NCBI GenBank assembly: GCA_019925095.2
Contig: CM034388.1
Location: 8,702,501-8,766,500, forward strand
Direction of reading: 5' to 3'
DNA length: 64,000 nucleotides
Source: Dendrolimus kikuchii
Lineage: Eukaryota; Arthropoda; Insecta; Lepidoptera; Lasiocampidae
Both the position numbers and the translations under genes were made by a program. Positions within the stretch are counted from its first letter, which is position 1. Each line of letters begins with the position of its first letter. Shown in pieces: positions 47,210 through 59,256 of this stretch. Below the pieces are notes generated by a model. The model was not told the DNA's origin. It saw nothing but the letters and a program-made list of their open reading frames with translations, and made no database searches.

Positions 47210-48435
47210 TTAAGAAACTATTTTGTGTATCAATAAAATGTATATTTATTGATATGTCGTAATAATAAAAATTAAGAGTTAATACTTGTCTATCTGACTT
47301 ATACTCGTATTTGTTTAACGGCAGTAAGTTTTAAATATTTGATTATATTTGGGTAAAAATAAAATGCATATCCCGAGAACAGCCGGAATTGATAATTTAA
47401 TTGTCAGGCAAAAATAATAGAATGAATTGAACAAAAAAAAACATTGTGACAAACCTAACATAGGTAGAACATACGGATTGAGAATTCCTAAGTCTCTTCA
47501 AGGTTTCTCTCCCAACGGAACCTAGCAGGCCCGTAGGGCCGTCAGAGGCCAATTCATAAAGCTGTCAAAAATGTATACAATTTTTAAAGTTCAATCTTGA
47601 AAAAATTAAATGTTTTATAACACATTCTCAAAATAAATTGTGGAAAGAAATGACACGCGCACAGTGCGTAGTGCAGCGTTGTGCGTAGCAGGTGTGTAGT
47701 CTCTGAGTAAGCTACGGTGCTACGCCAACGTAACTATTACGAGAATGCGAGTTTATTCATTTTCATATCTATCTTCATACAAATGAAATTTAAAAAATAT
47801 TCTAACGTACTTTTACGATGGAGTATTTTTAGTTATTATCATAAGAAATACATTATTTTCCACTTTAAAATTTTCTATATCTAGGACAGATTAATTTTGC
47901 GAAAAATGCACAAACAAAAAAACTCACTTTCTTATAAATTATTAAGGAAGTGGAAATAGAGAACGATCATAAAGCAATTTAAGAAGAAGATAAGATACAT
48001 GATTTCCCAAATGGCCGTTTTTAGGATATTTCTCAAAGGATTTCCGTTTAACATATTGAATAATGTTTCGCTTCATATCGTTTCATAGATTCTACACCAG
48101 CTGCTCTAGGTTGCCAGAATTTAATACCAGATAACTTTCTAATTAAATTATATTAGTGCTAAACTCGATTGAGTGCTCGCTCGTTGGTCATATGGACACA
48201 CAAATATAAGTATTTATTTATATGTGTATGAAAAATGTTCAGTTGGTAGGGTTTCCCATAAAACAGATTTCGATCGCGATAATTTAGTGTACACCACACG
48301 ACTACTTTATCCAATAACAATAACAATAAGAAATATTACAAAAATTACAAACACACAATTACAATAAACATCCAGTCAAATTAATTCTACGAATTGAAAT
48401 TTTAATATATTATAATAATAAACGTAATCAGCAGG
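47210..48435. other. Unassigned stretch
   Basis: 47640-47750 is a somewhat GC-richer tract (gcgtagtgcagcgttgtgcg). No gene recognised. Confidence 0.35.
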
Positions 48436-48850
48436 GAGGCTTTGTGGCGAAGCCTTAGGTGAGTAGCGACACCTCGGACCTGACTCTGGGGGCCAAGATA
48501 AGCCCTCCCCTATCCCTCGCCGCCTCCGTGCTTGCTTTAGCCAACCGGCACGGAGTGGAGATCGCTAGAGCTAAGACTCAAGTTCCAGGGGTGGCAGTGA
48601 TAAATGGCATAACGTCGGAAGTAGCATCGGTGAACTATTTTCTATGGCATATTTTTGGGGTCCATGCAGGGAGTGGCGTGTCACCGTCTGCCCATTTTTT
48701 TCCCATGTTCCCCAAACATTGCGACGGGCAGATGCCATAGGCCCCATATTGACAAACCCCTAGTACGACTAGCAGTTTACCCCAATAGCCCGGTACTTTT
48801 GTTCTCATTTCCCACAAGTTCTACACTGGTAGGAGCTCGTCATTAGGTGC
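48436..48850. repeat. GC-rich, probably LINE-derived block
   Basis: About 400 bp with a base composition unlike the flanks. It carries 'ccctatccctcgccgcctcc' and 'ccaaccggcacggagtggag', words typical of lepidopteran LINE sequence. Short opposing frames (48459-48740 plus, 48635-48817 minus) overlap and neither has a recognised domain. The internal 'tgggg'/'cccca' rich part near 48650-48740 is partly self-complementary. Confidence 0.35.
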
Positions 48851-50315
48851 ATTATTATATAGCGTAGACAGGGATAATCTCGGGTCAGTGTTACCCCACA
48901 TATACAATTTTTCCATGTAACCTATATTAACGCTTGCTCTTTAAACTAGAGATACGGCACTAGGGATGGGGTAGTCTAGTAGAAACTTAAACTTGTATCA
49001 TTCAATGTCATGGAATACCGTCGTGTCACTTCAGTTCTGTGCTTTTCAATCAAATTGATTCAATCTCTCCCACTAATATTAGCATAAAACATGACATGTA
49101 TTATAAGCGAAGCTTTTTTAATTGAGATCGTAGACCCGAATTTTGACTGAAATCACAATCCATCCGATTATGTTGATTTAAGTTAAAATTGGCAATCACA
49201 GTTATGCCTGTTCAGTGCTTTCACTATTTGGTTAACCGTTTCCCCATTTCATAGTAAACAGATACATACATTACATTACGGATGTTAATTACACATCGTG
49301 TTTGCTTATTTGTATGGTTGTTCCACATAATGTAAAATATAAGTACAGTACATATTATTGCAAAGAAACTCATCATTGATGTTAGTCTTCTTCTAATTTA
49401 AATATAAGCTAAACCCGGCCACGCTTTGATGTTGTTTAGTCTGATATTAATTAGAGAAGGCAATCCACAAACTACTTTTCAAGTTTTGCTGATGTAATCA
49501 TGTAATAATGATAATTATCATAATGACAATTTATCATTTATGCGTCAATATAATAACCATATTCAATGATTTCAGTTTAATAGAGTGGTTAATTACTCTA
49601 AGCGATCCTGATCTACATAGTCTATTGCCGATTCGCAGAGAAGTATCGAAATAGAGACAGCCAATATAATGATATACGGTTGATAAAACCTCGTTATCTT
49701 TATTTTCATTTATCTAAGAAAAGAAAGTCAATAAAAAGTGAGAGTGAAGAGTTGTCACTTATCCTGAGATATTTTTATCAACTAACATTAAAAGTCTATC
49801 GCACTTTATTTAGGCTTCAAATGTTTTTAAACACGAGCCCATTTTGCGATTAAACCGGTCCATGCGGTAAGTGCGCTTTAATTTCCACCACGGGACATTA
49901 AGCTCGAATCAAATTACATTGTACTCTGCAAATGCATGTGTATATACATATATACGTACATATAAATGGAGCATACTAAATTTAAGGCCTAGTCGAAAGT
50001 GAAACTTATAGCGGAACGAACAGCGTATAGAAATTTATTATATGTAATATTATTTAATTGTCATCGTTATATAACTATTTATTAATTACCTCTCTTTCAT
50101 CCTTCTGTTAATTTTCATACTTTTGGAGACGCTACCAGTTGTCTAGTTAGTTTTTCAACGCACTACATCCTAACTTGTAGAAATAAAGATACCACGAAGA
50201 GTTATGAAAATGACTAACTCCAAGACTGTAAATTTATGTCGTTATGTCTGATGGTACTCTGAATATGCGAATTATAATTAAAATTTAAATAATTAAAATG
50301 ATGAAATCTTTAATA
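48851..50315. other. Unassigned stretch
   Basis: No gene recognised. Confidence 0.35.
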
Positions 50316-50317
50316 TT

Positions 50318-50853
50318 ATTATACTCTAAATATTCCGCGTCAGCACATTGAAGCTATTAAAAAAACAACTGATATAGACTATATAAACGATGGAGATTAG
50401 GATGCAATTTTTTTAGAATTCTTGTCTGTTTGTCATTTGCGTGTTTCCCTGTTTGTTAGGGATTCACTAAAACTACTAAGCCGATTTCGATGCGGTTTTC
50501 GCTGATCGACAGTTAATTCTAAGACTTAGCTCTGCACTACTTTTTACCTTGGTAATCCCGCGAGAATTTTTCTGGGAATTAATTAAAATGGGCAAATTAA
50601 AAAAATCGATTTCCAATGTGATTTTATTACTGATCGATAGCAAATTTAATGTAATAAAATGTGTGATATTTTTTATCCCGGGAATCCCGCGGGAATTTAC
50701 CCGGAAGCGGTTTGAAGTTGTTCGGATGCATAAAATTTAGCTTCCACTAAAACGATAGCTTATATTCTTTTTTGAATGCTGCGATACTTTGTGTCCCGGG
50801 AATCCCGCGGGAATCTCAAGTCAAGAGTGAACGAATTCGCGGAAAAATCCTAG
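50318..50853 (-). repeat. 'actaggatat' interspersed repeat, longest minus copy
   Basis: Shows three internal subrepeats built on CCCGCGGG: around 50556-50580, 50676-50705 and 50797-50820 (cccgggaatcccgcgggaat in the last two). Each subunit is separated by 110-120 bp with related filler, suggesting the element grew by internal duplication. Confidence 0.62.
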
Positions 50854-51049
50854 TTATTAAGCTCCCGTACGTCTTCCGTACTTCCCTCCCGTACGGTGGG
50901 AACAACCAAAAATTTAAAATTAGTCGCTGGATTGACTTCCCTAATAAATACGTAATACCAAACTGAGTCTCGGCAAAGCGTAACGAAATTTAACGTTTAA
51001 AATATTATTTTTTTAATTAAAAATTAAAATAATTTTTAATTCTAATATT

Positions 51050-51149
51050 ACATACATACATAACTTCACGTCAGTTCCCTTGCGACGTAGGCACGAACAA
51101 CAGAGCGCCATTTAGGCTTATTCTTACAAACCTCACTTGCTTCTTTGAC
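51050..51149 (-). mobile_element. 5'-truncated retroposon with (ATGT)n tail, copy 3
   Basis: 100 bp, same 3' end as 1355-1439. Exact 11-bp duplication attctaatatt at 51039-51049 and 51150-51160. Confidence 0.75.
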
Positions 51150-51164
51150 ATTCTAATATTTATT

Positions 51165-51800
51165 ACTAAATATAAAAATAGCATTTCACTCGTAACGATA
51201 ATACACATGAAATCATACAAATACTAAATAAAAACACGAATTTCTAACAACAATTTTTTTTATCGTTACGTCCGCTACGTGCTCACTTCTCTAGCGAGAT
51301 AATAAAATGAGCAATACTACAGAGCGGACACCTAGTACCACGGTGAGAGATGACGGTAGCGTCACTTCACCGTATTCCAAATTTGAATATTCATAACGCG
51401 AAGCGCACTCCAAACGGCTTGCGAACGGTTTTTACAACTACCCACGCTATCATAACACAAATATTTGCTGCGCTTACTTTAAGGTAATAATTCAGGCTCT
51501 TTTTTAGCTTTTAACAGATGCTGAGTTGAGCAAACTTGTTTGTAATGTTAATGTACTTTTATATTTTACTAGTTGTGTTTGCAGCATCATCCACGCGGGA
51601 ATTGGACTTTATAATTTTATCTTCGGAACTCTGAAAGATAATTAAATGAAGCATATTTGAGTTACTGTATTAATCCCTAACATTTTCATTTAAATATAAT
51701 GACTGAAGCCTAGACAAAAATTTTCAAAACCGATCATTCATATATTCATATAAATTGTCAATCATTATCTAATTATCTAAAAATATAAATTGTTGTTGTA
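51165..51800. other. Unassigned stretch
   Basis: 51270-51480 is locally GC-richer (acttcaccgtattcc, aacgcgaagcgcactcc). No gene recognised. Confidence 0.35.
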
Positions 51801-51804
51801 TACG

Positions 51805-51930
51805 GGTTGTATGGAAGAGATCGCTTCTTAGCGATAAGACCGCCTGTTGTGCACATTTAGAATATTTTTAGGCTATAAGTGTTTCTGTGTTTTCTGTAAT
51901 GGTGTACAATAAAGTGTTATCTATCTATAA
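51805..51930 (+). mobile_element. LINE 3' end with stem-loop, copy 4
   Basis: 'gttgtatggaagagatcgct', stem-loop (atcgcttcttagcgat), 'aagaccgcctgttgtgc', 'ggtgtacaataaagtgtt' and an 'atctatctat' tail. Confidence 0.7.
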
Positions 51931-51934
51931 ATTA

Positions 51935-52745
51935 GTCAATTATTTTAAAATCAGATGCAGACACTCAATTTTATTTGTACAAGTGTTGTATTCCCATAAA
52001 ATCATTAGAGTAAGATGAAATGTCATTAAAGAAATGAGACTAGACGTTTTCAAAATCGGACCATCAAATTGAGCCGGAAGAATCTATTTAACTATTTACT
52101 GAATCAGAACTATCGCCAATTTTGATTAACACTGATGATGTATAGTGAAATTAGCATAATATGGCTTACGTAACTTTGCTTTAAACCAGTTCCGTTAAAG
52201 AGGAATAATTAAATAGATCAGGCAAGTACGTGGCAATCACGTACAATTAAAGGTCTCGTGGAGGTAACAGACGTCCACCGTATTTTTCATTTAGCAGTGG
52301 TGTCATAAAAAAGAATCAAATCCAATCTCATGCCATATCTCTAAAAACCACTAAATGGATACCTACGTTTTTACGAGTATCTAAAAGCAAAGAGAATTGC
52401 CCGCCTAGTAGAAACCGGGGTAAGTAGGTCTTCTTCGAGGCCCCAACGTCTTTGTCGCCTCTAATGGGCAAGAAGGAAGAAGACCATCTACAGAAAGAGT
52501 ATATACAAAAAAGCCATACAAAATTTTAACAGATTTATATTAGCTTGAATAAAGAAGATCATTACATAGGTGCATGACGATGTATGATATTGTTACATAC
52601 CGACACAGAAATGTACACATCTGCAGGTCGTAAAACGCAGTTTTATTGCCACCGGATTTAGAAAATCTTTTGTTTACTTTGTGTTTAGAATTTGTAGTTC
52701 AGAAAAACATCCTCTTGTTTTTCTACTTCTTTTATGGCCGTCATT
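51935..52745. other. Unassigned stretch
   Basis: 52390-52490 (gagaattgcccgcctagtag, aggtcttcttcgaggcc) has repeat-like words I cannot place. No gene seen. Confidence 0.3.
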
Positions 52746-52747
52746 AG

Positions 52748-53074
52748 TGTCTAACTAATCCTTGCTTGCCAGGTGTGCGGATTGACTCGGTGAACACGGT
52801 CTTTTGTTCTATTATACAGTTTAGTATAAAATAATGATCGAACGGAGGGGTGAGGCAGTCGAGCGACGATTACGCTACCAGCAAGACGTGTACATTCAAC
52901 AAGCGATATGGTGACGGATTTTGCGCGTGTTGTTGATCGTGAAGATTGTAACAAGTAGTGTTATTGGTTGTATCCAGTATATTTGTACCAGTTTTATACG
53001 TTTTTGTACAGTTCAAATAAACTCTATAGTAATTCCAACGGCATTTTAATTCGAGTCCTGTGTAGCTCGTAACA
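52748..53074 (-). mobile_element. Possible solo LTR, minus strand
   Basis: On minus it opens TGTTACGAGCTACACAGG, holds a TATA-like 'cgtataaaactgg', a GC-richer middle (ctgcctcacccctccgttcg), and closes 'gaccgtgttcaccgagtc' then 'ggcaagcaaggattagtta'. The closing words resemble ends of lepidopteran BEL/Pao-type LTRs. A 5-bp flanking duplication is only approximate (gacat against gacac). No second LTR or pol frame lies near. Confidence 0.35.
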
Positions 53075-53455
53075 ATGTCATAAATAAACATTTTCTTATA
53101 AATATGTTCATTCAAAGCTAACACAATTAAAAACGACTTCCCAATTGTTTATTTCGTTTGACATCGAATTTCTATTTGTAATCATGTTTTTAAAACAAAC
53201 CCATAGCTTGTTAGCGGACTCCGTTCCGCAGCCTTCTCGGAAAAGCGAATTACAAAAGTAAACATATTATACCGGGCGTCGTTTCTTCCTTTTTGGCTCA
53301 AACAATGAACTAAAAAGGTAAAGCTTTATATTACGCTTTTCTGGTTAGCAAGGAAAAATTTCACTGATGTAATTTTAATTAAAAATACATTCACACAAAA
53401 ACGATTAATAAATATTGGTTTTCTGATTACAAATTAGAAACATTTAGGACATACA

Positions 53456-53530
53456 CGTTTTAAAAGTTTTAAGCGCGGTATTTTACATGATTTTAATTAA
53501 ATTCGACGTTTCAACCACTTTTCAGTAAAT
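53456..53530. repeat. Half-arm of the inverted-repeat element
   Basis: 'aagttttaagcgcggtatttta' and 'cgacgtttcaaccacttttc' match the left arm of 1272-1533. Confidence 0.5.
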
Positions 53531-54500
53531 TCCCTTCCTGTTTATTAGCAGTTTAACTTCCGTAATCACGGCTAATATTTAACATATTTTTCAGTTTACT
53601 GTTAAATTTGATAAAAGGAAGTAGTAATAGCAGTCGCTAGCATACCCTGTATACCATACAGAATTTTATTGTAGAAACGTATACCAACCTCCAAGGAAAA
53701 GAAACTTTCTGTTACCTAAAAGACGGCGTCACAAGTTTATTATTATATCGTATTCAAATTATGAACATTCCTATATTGTTTGTTGTTTTACTGTTATTAT
53801 AAATATACACTCAAGTATTCTTTTTCAGATACAATAAATATTAACCTAAAGTTTCTATAATGTACTCTAAATAAGAGTTTTCGATAAGAGGACAAAGGGG
53901 ATGAAAATTAAACAGCGCCTGTCTCGAGACGCTCGTTACTAACCATTGTACGGTCGGGAGAGAGGAAATACATAAACATTACTCGTGTATATTTTTGGAA
54001 AAATGGGTAAAAGACCAGTGTATACTTTAACTACACTTTTGTATAAAATTGTCGTATAAAAATCAGAATGATAACTTTTCTATTGTTTATTCTATTTAGG
54101 TAGTCATACCCGATCCCTTGGACATTTAAAATGGGTCTAACTGAGGTATACAGATGATAATTTAAATTATAAATATCTTAAAGCTTTACGGTCACTACAG
54201 TGCTTCTTTTCGCCGTTACTTGATACTGTATAGCCTATTATAAACCTAATAACATCAACAATAACCTAATCTATCAGCGTAATAGCAAAATATATTATGA
54301 ACTTAGTTTCAATGTTCTTAGACTTAGACATTGTTATTTATATAAAATGATTTATTGCCCTATTACCGCAGGATCTTTAATAAATCACATCATTAGTAAC
54401 ATGATCTTTCAGAAAAACTCTTGGGTCTTTCTAAACATTGAGCATCTTTTAATTGTATTTTTTTTACATTTGTGTGCAAAAATAGAGGCTAATATCTACT
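53531..54500. other. Unassigned stretch
   Basis: A short motif block at 53888-53940 recurs at 54828-54890 (see findings). No gene recognised. Confidence 0.35.
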
Positions 54501-54503
54501 GAT

Positions 54504-54662
54504 ATATGCTAGTTTTCATAATTTGTGGCCATAATATTTCAATTTATTTTTAGAAATATGATAAAAGCTTTGCACTATTTATTAACAAAAAGTATAAAAC
54601 TTTATTATATTTATAAAAACAAATAGAAATAATATGGCCACAAATTATGAAAACTAGCATAT
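54504..54662. mobile_element. Palindromic MITE, 153 bp with TA target
   Basis: Perfect 30-bp terminal inverted repeats, 54504-54533 (atatgctagttttcataatt...) and 54633-54662, with lower but continuing complementarity to the centre, so almost the whole unit folds on itself. TA at 54505-54506 and 54660-54661 fits a Tc1/mariner-type target, leaving an element of 54507-54659. No coding content. Confidence 0.7.
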
Positions 54663-54664
54663 TG

Positions 54665-55465
54665 TTATATAAACAGTTGTATAACAAACAAAATGAATAA
54701 TTTTATGAATACATAAAATACCAGTTTTGTACAACATTGTTTAATAAAAGGAATATAATTCCTTTCTTAACATAATTTTCACCGTATAAAAGTTAATAAA
54801 ACCGGTGTGTGTGACGTATCTACCACGGGGACAAAGGCGAGGAAATTAACCGTCGTACCCCGCACCCCCGAGCCCTGGGCTCGTTACGCAATCTAGTAGT
54901 ATTTATTGTACGTCTACCCTCATTATCAAATTAATAGTATGGGGAATAATAATAGGGGACGTTATGCTCACAGTTTTTAATTGAAAGTTAGGAGAAGAAC
55001 AGTTAAATCCAATTTATTTGTAACAATAGCTTCTCCCACTTCGCCTACGTAAACTTCGGGTTCGTTTCTTGCAAATTAACTATTTTCCGGAACAAAGTCT
55101 TATTGAAAAAGTAGGTTTATTTATTTTTAGCTACGCGGTCATTCTATCATTGACGAATCGTTATTTATTCCCGGATCGTGTAAATCACGATTCTTTTTGG
55201 TAATAGCCTATGAACTCTTGTATTGTCTTGGTATTTACACACCCATGAATCGTAAAAAATCACGAAAATGATGAGTTGTTACGACAAATGGTCTTGCGGC
55301 CATTGATAAGTTATTCTTTTTCTAGGCATCATTTATTTTTTTACAACTTAATTTAGTCGTGAATTTTTATTTTAAATAGTAATTCGGTTCATAAATATGA
55401 ATATTTATTTATGTTTAACGATTCGAAAATAACGGATCGTCAATAAACTGATATATGTGTGAATG

Positions 55466-55470
<5 letters not shown>
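54665..55470. other. Unassigned stretch
   Basis: No gene recognised. Confidence 0.35.

Positions 55471-55521
<51 letters not shown>
55471..55521. repeat. (AT)n microsatellite, 51 bp
   Basis: Uninterrupted TA dinucleotides. Confidence 0.98.
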
Positions 55522-55524
<3 letters not shown>

Positions 55525-55864
55525 AGATATTTTTACCGTTAGATGAATGAGATATACTAAGTTCTATTTTGGTGATATTTAAGTAAAGCAATTGCCCAAT
55601 AAAACTGTCGACTATGTTTTTCTATCACTACGAGAATGGGAGAAATTAAAGCCTTTTATTAAACGACAGCTCTTAAAGCGCTAGACATTCAATAGATGCT
55701 TTTCACGCATTTGTACTTGAGCTAAACTTTCTAAAAACTTCGAACACAGATCGAGACTAGACAGGAGGAGATTCTAACTGTTTGCTGAGTAAAAGTAATA
55801 ATGGAATAGATTTATCCTTTATTTCTAGATGATAAAAGTTTCTAGACAAGTCTTTTGGCAGTAA

Positions 55865-55990
55865 TGGAACTTAGTGGCCAAGGGAACTGCGTCTCATTTC
55901 AAAAATGTGGTTTGAAATCCTGGCTGTAGAGCATATTGTTACAATTGTTACTTGCTGATGATGAAGAAAAACATCGTAAGAAATAATAAT
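55865..55990 (+). mobile_element. tRNA-derived SINE copy, decayed
   Basis: 'ggtttgaaatcctggctgtagagc' (degenerate B box), 'atattgttacaattgtta' and 'gaaaaacatcgtaag' follow the order of 37270-37566. Confidence 0.5.
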
Positions 55991-55994
55991 CACA

Positions 55995-56795
55995 TGCCCA
56001 TGAAATAAACGTCTGATTTTTTAAGTTTTAACGCTGAATAAAACTCATCCAGGGTGTTAGTAACGCTGTAAACCGATCGAAAAAGAGGTCACTGAATATT
56101 TCAGATGTTAATAAAAAAAATATTAACGACGGAGGAATATGAATATTCGAATACTTCTAGTTTATATAGAGAAGAAGCGACGATTGCTATTTTTTTTAAT
56201 TATACATAAAAAATACATCAAATCAATAAAAAAAAACATTACACACACTACCATGTGTTTGACACACACACGCATATATACTCTTTTGTTTATTGTTCAA
56301 GTCGAATTAACAGTGTAGCGTTGGCAGAATCTGTGATTATAGAAGTATAGTCTTTGACAACAAATTATACACAAGTACCTAAATAACCATAAACTCAATG
56401 CTAATAAGCAACGTAACCATATGTCGCAAATATTCATTAGAAAATAAACATACCGTTACCGAGGTTAATCTCACAGGTATCAAATTATGTTGAGAATTCG
56501 GTTCTGTTTTGTAATTACCTGCAAAAAAGGAAAAAATAAATATAAGTTATATACAATAAAGTATTATAATATAATAAAGTTCTCCAAATAAATTGCGAAC
56601 TGACATAAAATTTATTTTATAGCAGAAATCTGTTTTTACCTAATTTACTTTTATAAATTCAACATTAAAGTTTATGTAAAAATAACATAGAAAGATAGTT
56701 TATAGAAACCGGGCATTACTTTACTATTACTCTGATTTAGATTTAAATGTCACATTTTTTAAGCAATTATCTATAAATGTATATGAAAATGAACC
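55995..56795. other. Unassigned stretch
   Basis: No gene recognised. Confidence 0.35.
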
Positions 56796-56799
56796 ATAG

Positions 56800-56985
56800 T
56801 ATGACGCGCATAACTTAAGACGACTTTGCCGATTTTGATGACTTTTTGTGTGTGTCTGAGTGGATGCCTGAATGATTTAGATTCACAATTGGAACTGGTA
56901 GGTGGCGCTGGGGTCGGGTTCTAAATGTTCATTTTTTCAGGGCAGAGGATAACGTCTGCCAGGACCGAGTATTATATAAAAAGTG
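56800..56985 (-). repeat. 'gttgtcccggcagacgt' repeat, minus copy
   Basis: Reversed, it reads 'ctggcagacgttatcctctg', 'ccagcgccacctaccag', like 31404-31616. Confidence 0.5.
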
Positions 56986-57279
56986 TAACTAATAAGACAA
57001 ATAAGGAATTTGATTCACTGACTTGTTAAATAAGAGTTCGTGGTGGCCTAGTGTTTCAGACACTGACAGCTAATTTAAAAGACGTGCTTAAGTAAAATTG
57101 AATGAGAGCCACACCCCTAAGGCACTTTTTAGGGTGTCGTAGTCACTTTGACAACAACGGGACGACAGAAAGGTGAATGCATATGCTCAGACCCGTAAAA
57201 AAGTATTCATCTGGGTCTGTATGCCATTGAGCAGTGAAGGAGTGAAAATTACTTGATGATTCTTTTATATATAAACCAG

Positions 57280-57475
57280 CTGACCCGTACCCACTTCGCT
57301 GGGCGTTAAACATTTTTACTTATATTATTAATCACAATCAAATATAATAGCTCATGTCACTCAGGAACAATGTAGCTGAGAACTTTCAAAATCAGTTCAG
57401 TAGTTCAAGAGATTACTTCCTACAAACAAACATACTCACAAACTTAACCTCTTTATAATATTAATATAGGTACTT
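57280..57475 (+). repeat. 'ctagctgacccg' repeat copy
   Basis: Starts ccagctgacccgtacccac, contains 'ttcaaaatcagttcagtag', and ends 'ctttataatattaatatag'. Confidence 0.5.
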
Positions 57476-57485
57476 GGAGCTGATG

Positions 57486-57605
57486 CTGAGAACAAACTTC
57501 GTGATGAAACCTCCACATCCAAATAACCGATGTGTCAAACCTGACAAGCGTGGCGGAGAGGTCCCAGCCGAGCATTAGGATAAGGACGTTTATGTGCTGT
57601 TATTA
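57486..57605 (+). mobile_element. tRNA-derived SINE copy, decayed 3' part
   Basis: 'cgtgatgaaacctccacatc', 'ataaccgatgtgtcaaacc', 'gacaagcgtggcggag', 'gacgtttatgtgctgttatt'. Confidence 0.6.
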
Positions 57606-57619
57606 TTATTATAAATTCA

Positions 57620-59250
57620 GCATAGTCTTTTATATCAAGTAATATATTGAATTTCAAAGTTTTGAAAAGTATGTAAAAATCTTTGAACTACGAAGTGTTT
57701 ATGTAAAAAATCATACCTGCATAAAAGATACTTTCAACTAAAATAATTGTTTGAATAAAATAATTATTATGTTTAGTAGTTTTTTAGATATGGGGTATGT
57801 ACATTAAATGTTCTTTGGGGTCCATAATCAAATTACACAAACTAAAGTTTACTTTCATAGATCCGACTGTTATAATTAAAATATGTAATAATGATTTGAA
57901 AACACCGCATGAAACACGATTAGTTAAATACTAGGTAGCTTTTATCACTGTACAAACCTACACGCAAACTGCAAACATATTCTTTGCTCAAAGATGTTTC
58001 ATTCTTGTTAGACCGGCGTAACGAAAATCTCCTTATAAAGAAAAGTCCTGTTTCTGTATGAATATATAAGAAATCCAACAAAAATAATCTAACCTAGATA
58101 GCGAGATAGCCTAAGAAAATACATGAATAAAAAACAAAGAGGGGCCTACTAGCATTTCTTGCCCCAAGTAATAAAGTAGGAGTGTTTACTAGCCTCCATT
58201 ATTATAAATCCTCACTTTATACGACCTTATGCTGTTTATAATACAGAAACAGAGTCACGGCGTGAATTTCAATCAAACTTGCCAACTCCAATTAGTCCGA
58301 ACCGGATCCGTGGCCTTTATAACTGAAAGTTTAATCAAATAAAACTTTTTTAATTTAAATTAATTAGAAATTTATTTTTCACTAGATAAAACACGATTAT
58401 TAAACCTTTGATTACTGAATTGAGTAGGCTCATTATTATTTAGGTGTGTCGTCCTGTTTCTCTCGTGTTTGAATTAAATTTAAGTACTCCAAAAACCCGA
58501 CCTACTGGATAAAACGGGTAAAACGGGTAACGACTATTTACTTATTTTTCTGTAGCGACAACAATAACTGTAGCAAAATTAAGATAATTATACGGCACAT
58601 AGAAACCAGAAGTATTAAACGAAAATATGTAATTATGTTCTATAAGAAGATCGCAATACGGTAAACATAACATACGGTAACAACCACTGGGCAAAAGATA
58701 TTATGTCCTTCTAAATAGACTAATATAAAAACAAAAGTATAACCATACTATATATGCGGTAAGAGAAGAAGCACGATTTAACCGTGATATGCGACTAGGA
58801 TCTTAGACAGGTTGCTCCGAGAAAGAAAACTAAACTTGAAGTATTATATAACGAAAGATAGAGCAATTATGTTAACTATTGGTATCCACGTAATGGAAAA
58901 AGAAGAAGAGGGAGACCAAAAAGGAGATAAGAAGGTGATCTCCCAAAAGATTAGAATAAGGTTGACGAGAGATCGGACACAATGGTTTACCCCGAAGGAG
59001 GCCTATGAAAAGGAGGCAACCTGACTGAAAATATGATAAAAATATCTGTCATTGAAATAAAAGCTATTATTATTTTTTATTTTTAATATAATATTCTATA
59101 GAGCCCGTAGATTCTGATAAAAATAGCTGCGATATAATATATAAACAGAAAGATGAACAGACGAACAGACAGACGGTGATAACGATTGCATATAGGTTCC
59201 GTTGTTGCCAAAATAACAATTAAATCCTGAAAAATATTCAGCTGAAATCC
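57620..59250. other. Unassigned stretch
   Basis: The 70-codon Lys/Glu-rich frame at 58812-59024 lies in purine-rich DNA and matches nothing I know. No gene recognised. Confidence 0.35.
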
Positions 59251-59256
59251 CAAACC

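Noticed and set aside
48459..48846. Overlapping plus and minus frames in a GC-rich block
   Set aside because: Opposite frames of similar length in GC-rich, repeat-like DNA; no domain in either.
1355..51149. CRISPR-like repeated units ('catacatacataacttcacgcc')
   Set aside because: The copies are dispersed, have TSDs and different lengths, and the genome is eukaryotic; they are retroposons.
58812..59024. 70-codon Lys/Glu-rich frame
   Set aside because: Purine-rich tract; no family, no splice context.
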